Position numbers and translations under genes: made by a program
Shown: in pieces, positions 35,144 to 42,597 of the stretch
Layout of the letters: each line of letters begins with the position of its first letter
How positions within the stretch are numbered: position 1 is the stretch's first letter
The notes under the pieces: model-generated
Told to the model about the DNA's origin: nothing
Database searches by the model: none
Seen by the model: the letters and a program-made list of their open reading frames with translations, nothing else
Source of the DNA: Thermostichus sp047461615
GTDB taxonomy: Bacteria > Cyanobacteriota > Cyanobacteriia > Thermostichales > Thermostichaceae
Length of the DNA: 64,000 nucleotides
Assembly: GCF_047461615.1 (NCBI RefSeq)
Contig: NZ_JANSHI010000003.1
Location: 62,001 to 126,000 of the forward strand
Direction of reading: 5' to 3'

Positions 35144-35866
35144 GTGGAAACTACCCAACAACCCATGGTCTCTTTAGAGCCCAAAGGCCTGGCGGAAAGG
35201 CCAATCAACTTGGCAGAGTACATTGACCACACGCTGCTGCTGCCTATGGTTACCCCGGAGGAAATTGAGGAGGGGTGCGAAATTGCCCTGCGCTACGGCT
35301 TCCCCACCTTTTGCGTACCTCCCTGCTATGTGCCGCGGGTGGTTGAGCGGCTACACGGGTCGCCAGTACGGGTGAGCACGGTGGTGGGGTTTCCCCTGGG
35401 TACCAACACAGCGGAGGCCAAACTCTACGAAGCTCAACTGGCTGTGGAGCAGGGATGCCAGGAACTGGATGTTCGCATTAACCTAGCCTGGCTCAAGGCA
35501 CGGGAGTTGGATAGGCTCCATGCCGAGATTGCCCAAATTGTGGAGGAGACGGGAGTTTGCGTCAAAGCCATTTTGGAGACGGCCCAGCTCGATGAGGAGG
35601 AAAAAAAGCTGGCTGCGGAGATCTGCATGGATGCGGGAGCTGCCTTTTTGATGACCTCCACCGGCTGGATGGGAGGGGCAACCTTGGCGGATGTGCAACT
35701 GCTGACGCAGCTTAGCCGGGGCCGAGTGGGGGTGAAAGCTTCAGGCGGCATTCGCACTCTGGCTCAGGCGGAGGCAATGATTGCCGCAGGAGCCACCCGG
35801 ATCGGCACCTCTTGGGGGTTGGAGCTAATGCAAGAGCTGCAGGCTAAGGAAGCTGGCAGAGCATGA
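35144..35866 (+). CDS. deoC: Deoxyribose-phosphate aldolase
   Basis: Class I aldolase cleaving 2-deoxyribose 5-phosphate into glyceraldehyde 3-phosphate and acetaldehyde. 240 residues; IDHTLL, CVPPCYV, VVGFPLGTNT, CVKAILETAQL (Schiff-base region) and GVKASGGIRT with the second active Lys. GTG 35144 gives a few residues more than ATG 35165; both are possible. Stop overlaps recO start as ATGA. Confidence 0.93.
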   Translation: METTQQPMVSLEPKGLAERPINLAEYIDHTLLLPMVTPEEIEEGCEIALRYGFPTFCVPPCYVPRVVERLHGSPVRVSTVVGFPLGTNTAEAKLYEAQLAVEQGCQELDVRINLAWLKARELDRLHAEIAQIVEETGVCVKAILETAQLDEEEKKLAAEICMDAGAAFLMTSTGWMGGATLADVQLLTQLSRGRVGVKASGGIRTLAQAEAMIAAGATRIGTSWGLELMQELQAKEAGRA

Positions 35867-36732
35867 GCGGGCGAACCTACCGGGTTACCGGCATCACTCT
35901 CAAGGGCATCCCCTTGGGGGAGTCGGATCGGGTCGTTACCATCCTAACTCGCGAGCAGGGGTTGGTGCGGGCAGTAGCCAAGGGATCCCGCAAGCCGTCT
36001 TCCAAGTGGGGAGGGCGACTGGAGCCCTTTGTCATTAACGACCTGCTGCTTGTCCGGGGGCGGTGGTCAGATCAAGCCAATGCCTCCCAGCGTCTGCAGC
36101 GCATTGTCCAGGCAGAAACCCTGCAGAGTTTTCCCCGTCTGGGCCGCAGCTTGGCCCACCTCACAGCCGCCCAGTACCTGGCAGAGGTGGCTTTGCTATT
36201 GGCCCTGCCAGATCAGGCTCAGGAAGAGCTGTTTGTGCTTTTGGTAGAACACTTGCAGCGCATCGAGCAGGCCCCTACACAAGAGGCAGTTCTGCCACTC
36301 CTTGTCCATGGGCTCTACCACCTTTTGGTGGTGGGGGGGGTTGCCCCCTCGCTACAAGCCTGTTGCTCCTGTGGGTGGGAGTTGGCGGACGAGGTCTTCT
36401 TCTGTCCCAACCTGGGCGGCCTGATCTGCGAGCCCTGTCAGAGAGCCCAGCAGCCCACCTCCCTTGCCCGGCTCTCCAGTGCCGTCCTGCAGGCCCTGGG
36501 ATCCCTGCCCAACCCCACCTTGCCACCGCTGGCCGACAGAACGTTGCCTTTGACCGCTTGGCTAGGGGCAGAGCGCTTGCTGCGCCAAATTTTGGAGCAG
36601 CATGCCGAGCGAGAAATCCGGTCTGCTCGCCTGCTAGCTGGCTGTTACCGCTCTGAAAGACTTACACAACCCCGGACAAAAGCGGACTTTTGCTCCAGGT
36701 TGAGGCTTTCTTCCTGCTTCCACGACCCATAG
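35863..36732 (+). CDS. recO: DNA repair protein RecO, C terminus derived from a mobile element
   Basis: RecO loads RecA on SSB-coated DNA in gap repair. 289 residues: N-terminal OB fold (GITLKGIPLGESDRVVTIL, LVRAVAKGSRKP), helical middle, and zinc site CCSCGW with CEPC. Mobile-element remnant C begins at 36648, so the last 28 residues (RSERLTQP onward) are encoded by the element end and its hairpin. The RecO fold appears complete before that point, so function is probably kept. Translationally coupled to deoC by a 4-bp overlap. Confidence 0.9.
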   Translation: MSGRTYRVTGITLKGIPLGESDRVVTILTREQGLVRAVAKGSRKPSSKWGGRLEPFVINDLLLVRGRWSDQANASQRLQRIVQAETLQSFPRLGRSLAHLTAAQYLAEVALLLALPDQAQEELFVLLVEHLQRIEQAPTQEAVLPLLVHGLYHLLVVGGVAPSLQACCSCGWELADEVFFCPNLGGLICEPCQRAQQPTSLARLSSAVLQALGSLPNPTLPPLADRTLPLTAWLGAERLLRQILEQHAEREIRSARLLAGCYRSERLTQPRTKADFCSRLRLSSCFHDP

Positions 36733-37018
36733 CTAGTAGTAGAGCTCACCTCCACTACCCCGCTAGAGGGATCTCCACAGGAGTGACTTCCCCGCAAGCT
36801 ACAGGTAGTTGCTCCTTGCCCTCAGAGGGCCCACAGGCTAAAGACGGAGTCAACTGTAGCCTAGGCAAAGTGCCTACCAGAAAAGATGTACTTGCAAGCC
36901 TACTAGCTCGGCTCATCCACGTCAAGGCAGAAGGTTCGTTGTGCCACAAAGTGGCGCTTGCGTCAGCAGGACGGAGTCTTGATTGTCCGGTGAATCAAGG
37001 ACTAGAAGAGAGCCCTAC
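36648..37018 (-). mobile_element. Remnant C of an IS200/IS605-like (tnpB) element, overlapping the recO 3' end
   Basis: Third copy of the family. Right end CCGCTCTGAAAG at 36648, hairpin CAAAAG-CGGA-CTTTTG at 36677-36692, 29 nt from the boundary. The tnpB-like frame on the minus strand retains VACGEVTPVEIPLAG before a stop. The element inserted within the last codons of recO, replacing its stop. The left edge is approximate. Confidence 0.55.
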
Positions 37019-37540
37019 TGCCGGCGCTGCAGTTGTCTTCCCCACTGCAAACGAGCAGGGATCCCCCCTTGCCCCAACCTTTTCTGAGGGCAATTCCAAA
37101 AGAATTGGCGGCCAGCTGAAGAAGTTGTGAAGACATGTATCAAGCTGAGCCGAATGGCGGCAGAATAGAGCTCTGGGGTGGATTAAGTAGCCGCCTCCAG
37201 ATGATACATTAGGTTCCATGAGGTAAATTCTTAACAAGGGCTTCTCAGCTTTGGCCGCGGTCAGCCGCGAGGGTTTGCAGAGAAAGCAACAGCTAAAGGG
37301 AAGGGAAGCCGGTGTCTTTCCAACCTATTGCCAAACAGGCCTTCTGGGTTCCTTAGTGGGGGGTGTCCTGGGCTGCAGTTTCTGTTTCTAAGCATGGGTT
37401 TGGCAGCTTTCCGTGGGGAGGCCGAGTCTGCTTGTCCAGAAACATCCCTCAGCCACCTGCTCGCCGGTGGCAGGAGGTAGCCTTCATCCTAACTTTTCCA
37501 AGTCAAGTTATTAGAGGTGAAGTACAGGAGTTGCAGCACT
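37019..37540. other. Long upstream region of rpaB
   Basis: About 520 bp without a supported gene between the element remnant and rpaB. A hairpin CCACC (37453-37457) / GGTGG (37466-37470) is followed directly by AGGAGG at 37472-37477, outside the gene. No clear -35/-10 pair was identified. A long leader or regulatory region for rpaB is plausible. Confidence 0.35.
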
Positions 37541-38281
37541 GTGGAAGCCCAGCGTAAAGAACGAATTCTCGTGGTTGATGATGAGGCTAGCATCCGCCGC
37601 ATTTTGGAAACTCGCCTCTCGATGATCGGCTACGAGGTGGTTACTGCAGCCGACGGCGAAGAGGCCCTGCAGGTCTTCCGCAAGCAGCATCCCGACCTGG
37701 TGGTGCTGGATGTCATGATGCCAAAGCTGGATGGCTATGGGGTCTGTCAAGAGTTGCGCAAAGAGTCCGACATCCCCATCATCATGCTCACGGCTCTGGG
37801 GGATGTGGCCGACCGCATTACTGGGTTGGAACTGGGGGCGGATGACTACGTGGTCAAGCCTTTTTCACCCAAGGAGCTGGAGGCCCGCATTCGCTCGGTG
37901 CTGCGGCGGGTGGCTCGGTCTAGCCATGAGGGGATCCCTAGCTCTGGGGTTATCCAGGTTGGGGATCTTTGCATTGATACCAACAAGCGCCAAGTTTACA
38001 AGCGGGGCGAGCGCATCCGCCTGACGGGAATGGAGTTTAGTTTGCTGGAGCTGTTGGTCAGCCGCTCGGGGGAGCCGTTTTCCCGCGCCCAGATCCTGCA
38101 AGAGGTATGGGGCTATACCCCAGAGCGCCATGTGGATACGCGGGTGGTGGATGTCCACATCTCGCGGCTGCGGGCTAAGTTGGAGGATGACCCAAGCAAC
38201 CCTGAGCTTATCCTGACAGCCCGCGGTACTGGCTATCTGTTTCAGCGCATCGTGCCAAAGGGAGAAAAAGGAGAGGGCTAA
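37541..38281 (+). CDS. rpaB: OmpR-family response regulator RpaB
   Basis: Essential cyanobacterial regulator (Ycf27 family) of high-light and phycobilisome genes, partner of the kinase NblS. 246 residues: receiver domain with DDE, phospho-Asp in LVVLDVMMPKLDGYG and KPFSPKEL; winged-helix DNA-binding domain with RVVDVHISRLRAKLEDD. Start GTG 37541 gives MEAQRKERILVVDDE, matching RpaB; GGAG lies 12 bp upstream. The frame is also open from GTG 37517. Stop overlaps the convergent TPR gene by 4 bp. Confidence 0.95.
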   Translation: MEAQRKERILVVDDEASIRRILETRLSMIGYEVVTAADGEEALQVFRKQHPDLVVLDVMMPKLDGYGVCQELRKESDIPIIMLTALGDVADRITGLELGADDYVVKPFSPKELEARIRSVLRRVARSSHEGIPSSGVIQVGDLCIDTNKRQVYKRGERIRLTGMEFSLLELLVSRSGEPFSRAQILQEVWGYTPERHVDTRVVDVHISRLRAKLEDDPSNPELILTARGTGYLFQRIVPKGEKGEG

Positions 38282-40053
38282 GAAGGGATCCCCGTCAAGT
38301 GCTCCTGCAGGGCCCTTCGCATCTGCTGCAGCGGTTCAACCCAGTTGCCGCGGGCTTCTTGGCGAAATAGGCGCATTACGCCGGGGTACCAGGGGCTATC
38401 TTGTCGCTGCAGCAGCCAGCGCCAATCGGCTGCAAAGGGCAGTAGAACCCACACGGGCTTGCCCAGCGCCCCAGCTAGGTGGGCAACGGCGGTATCGACG
38501 CTAATCACCAGATCCAACTGGGCAACTGCCCTAGCAGTATCAACAAAATTCTGGAAACGGGATCCCAGCTCCACCACCTGGTGCTGCTTGAGGAGGGGTT
38601 CTACCTGGCTTAGATCTTCACCCACCTGCAGGCTAACCCACTGCACCTGGGGCAGATCAAGGTACTCGAGAAAGAGGCTGAGGGGACAGCTTTTTAACCT
38701 CTGCACCCGGTTGAGGGCAAGATCGGCGCGGCGGCCACTGGCCCACACCAGCCCTACCTTTATCCCCTTCTGAGGAACCTCAGGCCATTCTTCTGGCCAG
38801 GCGGAGCTCTCCGGGGGACAGACCAGGTAGGGAAGACAGGCAGGGATCGTCTCCAGAGTGGTGCCCAAGCGGTGGGGCAGGCTGAGCAAGGGCAGGTGCC
38901 AGTCGAAGGGAGGCAGGGGATCCGTCTCGGAAATAATCTGAACCTGAGGAAAGGAGGCCCGCAGCAGCTCGACTAGAGATGGCGGGCAGCGAAAGTAGAG
39001 GGAGGCCTGCGGATGGGCTGCAGCCAAAAGTGGCAGGTAGCGCACAAACTGGATGGTGTCCCCCAAACCTTGTTCGGCGTAGATGAGCAGAGTCTGCTGG
39101 CCCAAGGGGGATCCCGTCCACAGAGGCTGGGGAAAGCGGGGGTAGGCCGCCCCCTGGCGCTGCAGCCGCCATTCGTACTCCCGCCACCCCTCCTTGTAGC
39201 GGCCTAGGGTGAGCAGGGCAGTGGCCAGGTTGTAGTGGATCTCCGGCGAATCAGGGGCCAGTTGCAAGCCCCGCCGATAGGACTCAAGGGCGGCCTCGAG
39301 GCAGTTTTGCTCTTGCAGGACCGTGCCCAAGTTGTTGTGGGGCTGAGCATCCTTGGGCAGCAGCGGGATGGCCTGTTGCAGGCAGTCGGCTGCTTCCTCC
39401 AGACGATCCTGCAGGTGGAGGCAGTGGGCGAGGTTGACGAGGATCCGCCCCTCCTGGGGCAGCAGGGCAAGGGCTTGGCGAAACCAGCCTTCAGCTTCCT
39501 CAAGCTGGTTCTCGAACATCAGCGCATTGCCTAAGGCGGCTAGAGCATAGGGCTGGGGAGGATGCGCTGCCGCAGCCTGGCGCAGGACTGCAATTGCCCG
39601 CTGCCGCTGCCCCAAGGCCAGCCAACAACTGCCCAGCCGGAATAGCAGTTGCCCATTGCCGGGAGCAAAGGCCAATCCCTCCTGATAGGCGCGCGCTGCC
39701 TCCGCCGGGTTGCCCAGCAGCATCCAAGCATCGCCCAGCTCCTGCCAGGCAGGCACCCAGTCCTTCTGCAGGTGCACAGCCAACTGTAGGGGGGTCAAGG
39801 CTTGACGGGGATCTCCCATTTGCAGATAGAGGGATCCCAGCAGCGCTTGGGCAGCAGCCAGGTGCGGATGGGCGCGGGTAAGCTGTCGACAAAGGCGCAG
39901 CGCCGCCCCCAGATCCCCTGCTTGTCGGTGGCGCTCGACCAAAGCCAGAGCCGCCTCTGGGGAGGGGAAAGAGGGCAGGCTGGCTCCTTGTCCTGAGTTC
40001 TGAGGCCCAGCCACCTGCCGCTTGCCTTTCCCTCGACCAAAGCCCTGTGGCAC
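38278..40053 (-). CDS. TPR-repeat protein with C-terminal GT9-like domain
   Basis: 591 residues. Residues about 30-300 hold roughly eight tetratricopeptide repeats (for example ALLGSLYLQMGDPRQAL, NLGTVLQEQNCLEAALESY). The C-terminal 280 resemble heptosyltransferase-like GT-B folds: LIYAEQGLGDTIQFVRYL and VDTAVAHLAGALGKPVWVLLP. Known combinations of this type are thought to glycosylate proteins or glycans, but this one is uncharacterised. Convergent with rpaB, sharing the stop codons. Confidence 0.82.
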   Translation of the reverse strand: MPQGFGRGKGKRQVAGPQNSGQGASLPSFPSPEAALALVERHRQAGDLGAALRLCRQLTRAHPHLAAAQALLGSLYLQMGDPRQALTPLQLAVHLQKDWVPAWQELGDAWMLLGNPAEAARAYQEGLAFAPGNGQLLFRLGSCWLALGQRQRAIAVLRQAAAAHPPQPYALAALGNALMFENQLEEAEGWFRQALALLPQEGRILVNLAHCLHLQDRLEEAADCLQQAIPLLPKDAQPHNNLGTVLQEQNCLEAALESYRRGLQLAPDSPEIHYNLATALLTLGRYKEGWREYEWRLQRQGAAYPRFPQPLWTGSPLGQQTLLIYAEQGLGDTIQFVRYLPLLAAAHPQASLYFRCPPSLVELLRASFPQVQIISETDPLPPFDWHLPLLSLPHRLGTTLETIPACLPYLVCPPESSAWPEEWPEVPQKGIKVGLVWASGRRADLALNRVQRLKSCPLSLFLEYLDLPQVQWVSLQVGEDLSQVEPLLKQHQVVELGSRFQNFVDTARAVAQLDLVISVDTAVAHLAGALGKPVWVLLPFAADWRWLLQRQDSPWYPGVMRLFRQEARGNWVEPLQQMRRALQEHLTGIPS

Positions 40054-40120
40054 GGTTTGACCTACCGGGGTTAACAGGACGTTCCCAATAGCCCTAAGTT
40101 GGGATTCCGACAGCCTTAGC

Positions 40121-40321
40121 CTAGTTGCGGCGAAAGAGGCTGTCTAGGTAGATGCGCGCAGCGCGCCGATCGGCATCTCCGCTTTGGAGCAAGAACAGCG
40201 AGAGGGCTGCTGTTACAACCCGATCTTGATCCCAGTCGGGATGACGAGAGAGGTAGTTTTTGAGGGTCTCGTGGAGCTCCTTGGGAATTTCGCTCGAAAT
40301 GCTGACGGTAGGAGAATCCAT
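40121..40321 (-). CDS. DUF2811 family small protein
   Basis: 66 residues, cyanobacterial DUF2811. Seen: VSISSEIPKELHETLKNYL, HPDWDQDRV, SLFLLQSGD, DRRAARIYLDSLF. It resembles a ribbon-helix-helix-like short helical protein; function unknown. The gene borders the DnaA-box region on its upstream side. Confidence 0.8.
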   Translation of the reverse strand: MDSPTVSISSEIPKELHETLKNYLSRHPDWDQDRVVTAALSLFLLQSGDADRRAARIYLDSLFRRN

Positions 40322-40439
40322 AGCTCAACCACCTACCTAAAGTCAACACTCAAACAGTCGCAGCAAAAAGAGGCTCTACCCTGGGCCACAGCTAAGCCGG
40401 CCTAGGAAGGAATTGAACAAGCTAAGCCAGTCCTCTAAC

Positions 40440-40735
40440 TTGGGTACCTCAAAGACCGCACGGGCTCCTCAAGAAACGGGGTAAAAGGGCTTGCCCATTG
40501 GCCGCCTGCAAGCGGCTGGGGAGGTCCTAGCCGCCCCCTGGTCTCTCTAGGCATCCGAGGAGAGCTGCCGGGGAAGCCTCCTCCTCACCTCGGGTGGGGC
40601 TATTCTGCCCTCTGCCCTAGGGGGGATGTCAATCCTAGGCGGGAGTATCCAACAGAACCAGAGCTCTCCCGTGGCCTTGATGGGATCGGAAAAAGCGGCG
40701 CGATCCCGTTACGTTTCTCAAGGTGTAATCGCGTG
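40440..40735. other. GC-rich, palindrome-rich non-coding stretch
   Basis: No gene supported. Several small inverted repeats are present, including GCCGC/GCGGC (40501-40505 and 40511-40515), and CCCTAGGG near 40616. Could encode a structured RNA or be part of the replication origin region to its right. No rnpB, ssrA, SRP or 6S RNA signature was recognised. Confidence 0.3.
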
Positions 40736-40753
40736 AACCTTAGCAAGGGCAAC

Positions 40754-40850
40754 TTTTCCACAGAACCCTTCGAGGCGGCTTCTAGAGCGAAAGACGTTGT
40801 GGAAAACAACCCGCCTGCCTGTGGAAAGTCTGGGGAAAACCTGTGGATTT
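40754..40850. other. oriC: Candidate chromosomal replication origin (DnaA-box cluster)
   Basis: Four DnaA-box-like 9-mers within 97 bp of intergenic DNA: TTTTCCACA at 40754-40762 and TGTGGAAAA at 40798-40806 (both match the bacterial box TTATNCACA-type cyanobacterial form TTTTCCACA exactly), TGTGGAAAG at 40820-40828 (one mismatch), and the weaker TGTGGATTT at 40842-40850. An AT-rich run CCAAAAAAATTTTC follows at about 40870, a possible unwinding element. The site lies between genes for DUF2811 and a RibD-like reductase. dnaA and dnaN are not in the window, which is normal for some cyanobacteria. Confidence 0.6.
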
Positions 40851-40895
40851 TCGGGAAATCTCAATGTGTCCAAAAAAATTTTCTCGACTGCTCCC

Positions 40896-41570
40896 TCAGC
40901 TCCACTCAACTCGATAGTGCAAAAACAGCTCTTGGGAACCGCGGCGGCACTCAAGCAACTCCAGGCGGGGCGGGGATCCCTGCAGTTGCCAGCCCTCGAT
41001 GCTAGCCGGGGCATCAGCGTAGCCACTCAGCAGCACTGGCGCCAGCGTCACCCACAGCTCATCCAAGGCTTGCGCCTGCAAAAACGCCCCCAAGAGCCGC
41101 CCCCCGCCCAGGAGGCCCACCCGTTCGATCCCCCGCTGCCGCAGGCGGGCTAGGCGAGCGGTCAAATCCCAATCCGCGGCCACCCAGATCTCGGCAAAAC
41201 CGGGCCGTCCCTGCCACTGGCGGGAGCCCGCCGGCGTCGTCCACAGCCAGCGAGTGAGGGGCTGGCGAAAAAACGGCAACTCTTCCGGAATCTCGCCGCT
41301 GCCGGAACAGATGATCGTCAGGGGCTGAGGGGGGAGACCCTGTGCAATTCGGCGTTGGATGAGCTCCGGATCCCGCAGGCGGAGAGCGGTGCCGTAGGCC
41401 CGCAGCGTGGCTGCCCCCATGATTAAAGCCTGTTGCCGAGCAGCTTGGGTTTCCAGGTGCCGATAGTCTTCAGGGCTAGGGAAATGGGGCCTTTGCTCGC
41501 GGTGGGCGGCGAGCTTGCCATCCAGACTTTGGGCCAAGATGGCCACCAGGTGGGGACGAGGGGCTTTCAA
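40896..41570 (-). CDS. RibD C-terminal domain (dihydrofolate-reductase-like) reductase
   Basis: 224 residues of the RibD_C fold, the NADPH-dependent pyrimidine reductase type used in riboflavin synthesis. Seen: AQSLDGKLA, then ALIMGAATLRAYG, VGLLGGGRLLGAFL and LWVTLAPVLLSG. No deaminase domain, so it is a stand-alone reductase. Might serve flavin or another pyrimidine pathway. Divergent from the SRPBCC gene. Confidence 0.85.
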   Translation of the reverse strand: MKAPRPHLVAILAQSLDGKLAAHREQRPHFPSPEDYRHLETQAARQQALIMGAATLRAYGTALRLRDPELIQRRIAQGLPPQPLTIICSGSGEIPEELPFFRQPLTRWLWTTPAGSRQWQGRPGFAEIWVAADWDLTARLARLRQRGIERVGLLGGGRLLGAFLQAQALDELWVTLAPVLLSGYADAPASIEGWQLQGSPPRLELLECRRGSQELFLHYRVEWS

Positions 41571-41622
41571 AGGCAGATCTTTGGCAATCGACCAGGATAG
41601 ACTCAGGAGTATTGACCGGCCT

Positions 41623-42039
41623 ATGCCCTGGCTCCAGGGTTATATGCTAGGAACGCTCCAGTCCTCCACTATCCGCATCGCTGTCGAGGCCAGCTCCTCG
41701 ACTCTGCAGCGCTGTCTAACGGAGGTGGAACTTCTGCAGCAGTGGATTTGGCCGCAGCAACTGCAGGGATCCCTTCCCCCCAAGCTAGAGCAAGGCAGCA
41801 CCTTTGCCGCCCAGTGGGGCCCTATCTCCATCCTGCACCAGGTGGAAATCCTGCTGCCCCAACGGCTGCGGCTGGTGATGTGGGGTGGTGCCGATGGCTA
41901 CTGCGACTGGCGGTGGGGGAACGGCTGGGTGCAGTTGCGGGTAGAGGCCGTCTCACTTCTGCCCTTGGGCTTAGGCCAACTGCTAATGCTGCGGCAGCTG
42001 CAACAGTTTGCCCAAAGTCAAGAACGACGGCCCTCTTAG
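41623..42039 (+). CDS. SRPBCC-like small protein
   Basis: 138 residues resembling START/polyketide cyclase folds: SSTIRIAVEASSSTLQRCLTEVELLQQW gives the typical beta strand followed by two helices. Function unknown. ATG 41623 is preferred over the in-frame codon at 41515, which would overlap the divergent RibD-like gene; AGGAG lies about 12 bp upstream. Confidence 0.6.
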   Translation: MPWLQGYMLGTLQSSTIRIAVEASSSTLQRCLTEVELLQQWIWPQQLQGSLPPKLEQGSTFAAQWGPISILHQVEILLPQRLRLVMWGGADGYCDWRWGNGWVQLRVEAVSLLPLGLGQLLMLRQLQQFAQSQERRPS

Positions 42040-42285
42040 GGCTTGATGTGCTGCCAGAATCCGCGTGATATTTAGCGCTTCCGCAAGAGCCCTAGCTGCA
42101 AACTGGTGCGGGAATCCGCAGGCAGGCGCAGGCTGACCATAGCTACAAAACTGGCTAAAAATAGCTAGTAGTAGTAATCACAAGCGGGCGGCTTTCACAG
42201 CTTGGCTTGAGTGGTCAAGAGGCCGCTGCCGGAAGCTGGGTCATTAGTTCCAAGCACCTAGAGGTTGTCTCACTCCTGAGCTGCC

Positions 42286-42597
42286 ATGACCGCAATCACG
42301 GAAACTCCAACCCGTACCATGCAGCAGTTGTCTTCGGTTACAACACGGGTTCGCAAACCCTACCCCAACTTCAAAGTGATCGTCCTAGACGACGACATCA
42401 ACACCTTCCAGCACGTTACCGAATGCTTGCTCAAGTACATCCCCGGCATGACTTTGCCCTTGGCGCGGCAACTGACAATGCAGGTGGACAGGGAAGGGCA
42501 GGCCGTTGTCTGGGTCGGTCCGCAGGAGCAAGCGGAGCTCTACCATCAGCAGTTGCTGCGGGAGGGTCTGACGATGGCTCCGCTGGAGCCGGCCTGA
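42286..42597 (+). CDS. clpS: ATP-dependent Clp protease adaptor ClpS
   Basis: Adaptor that hands N-degron proteins to ClpAP/ClpCP. 103 residues: disordered N terminus, then YPNFKVIVLDDDINTFQHV (the DD-N-F/H N-end binding pocket), and LTMQVDREGQAVVWVG. 3' end overlaps the convergent CobT-like gene by 52 bp. Cyanobacteria often carry two ClpS forms; the LDDDINTFQ variant resembles ClpS1. Confidence 0.92.
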   Translation: MTAITETPTRTMQQLSSVTTRVRKPYPNFKVIVLDDDINTFQHVTECLLKYIPGMTLPLARQLTMQVDREGQAVVWVGPQEQAELYHQQLLREGLTMAPLEPA

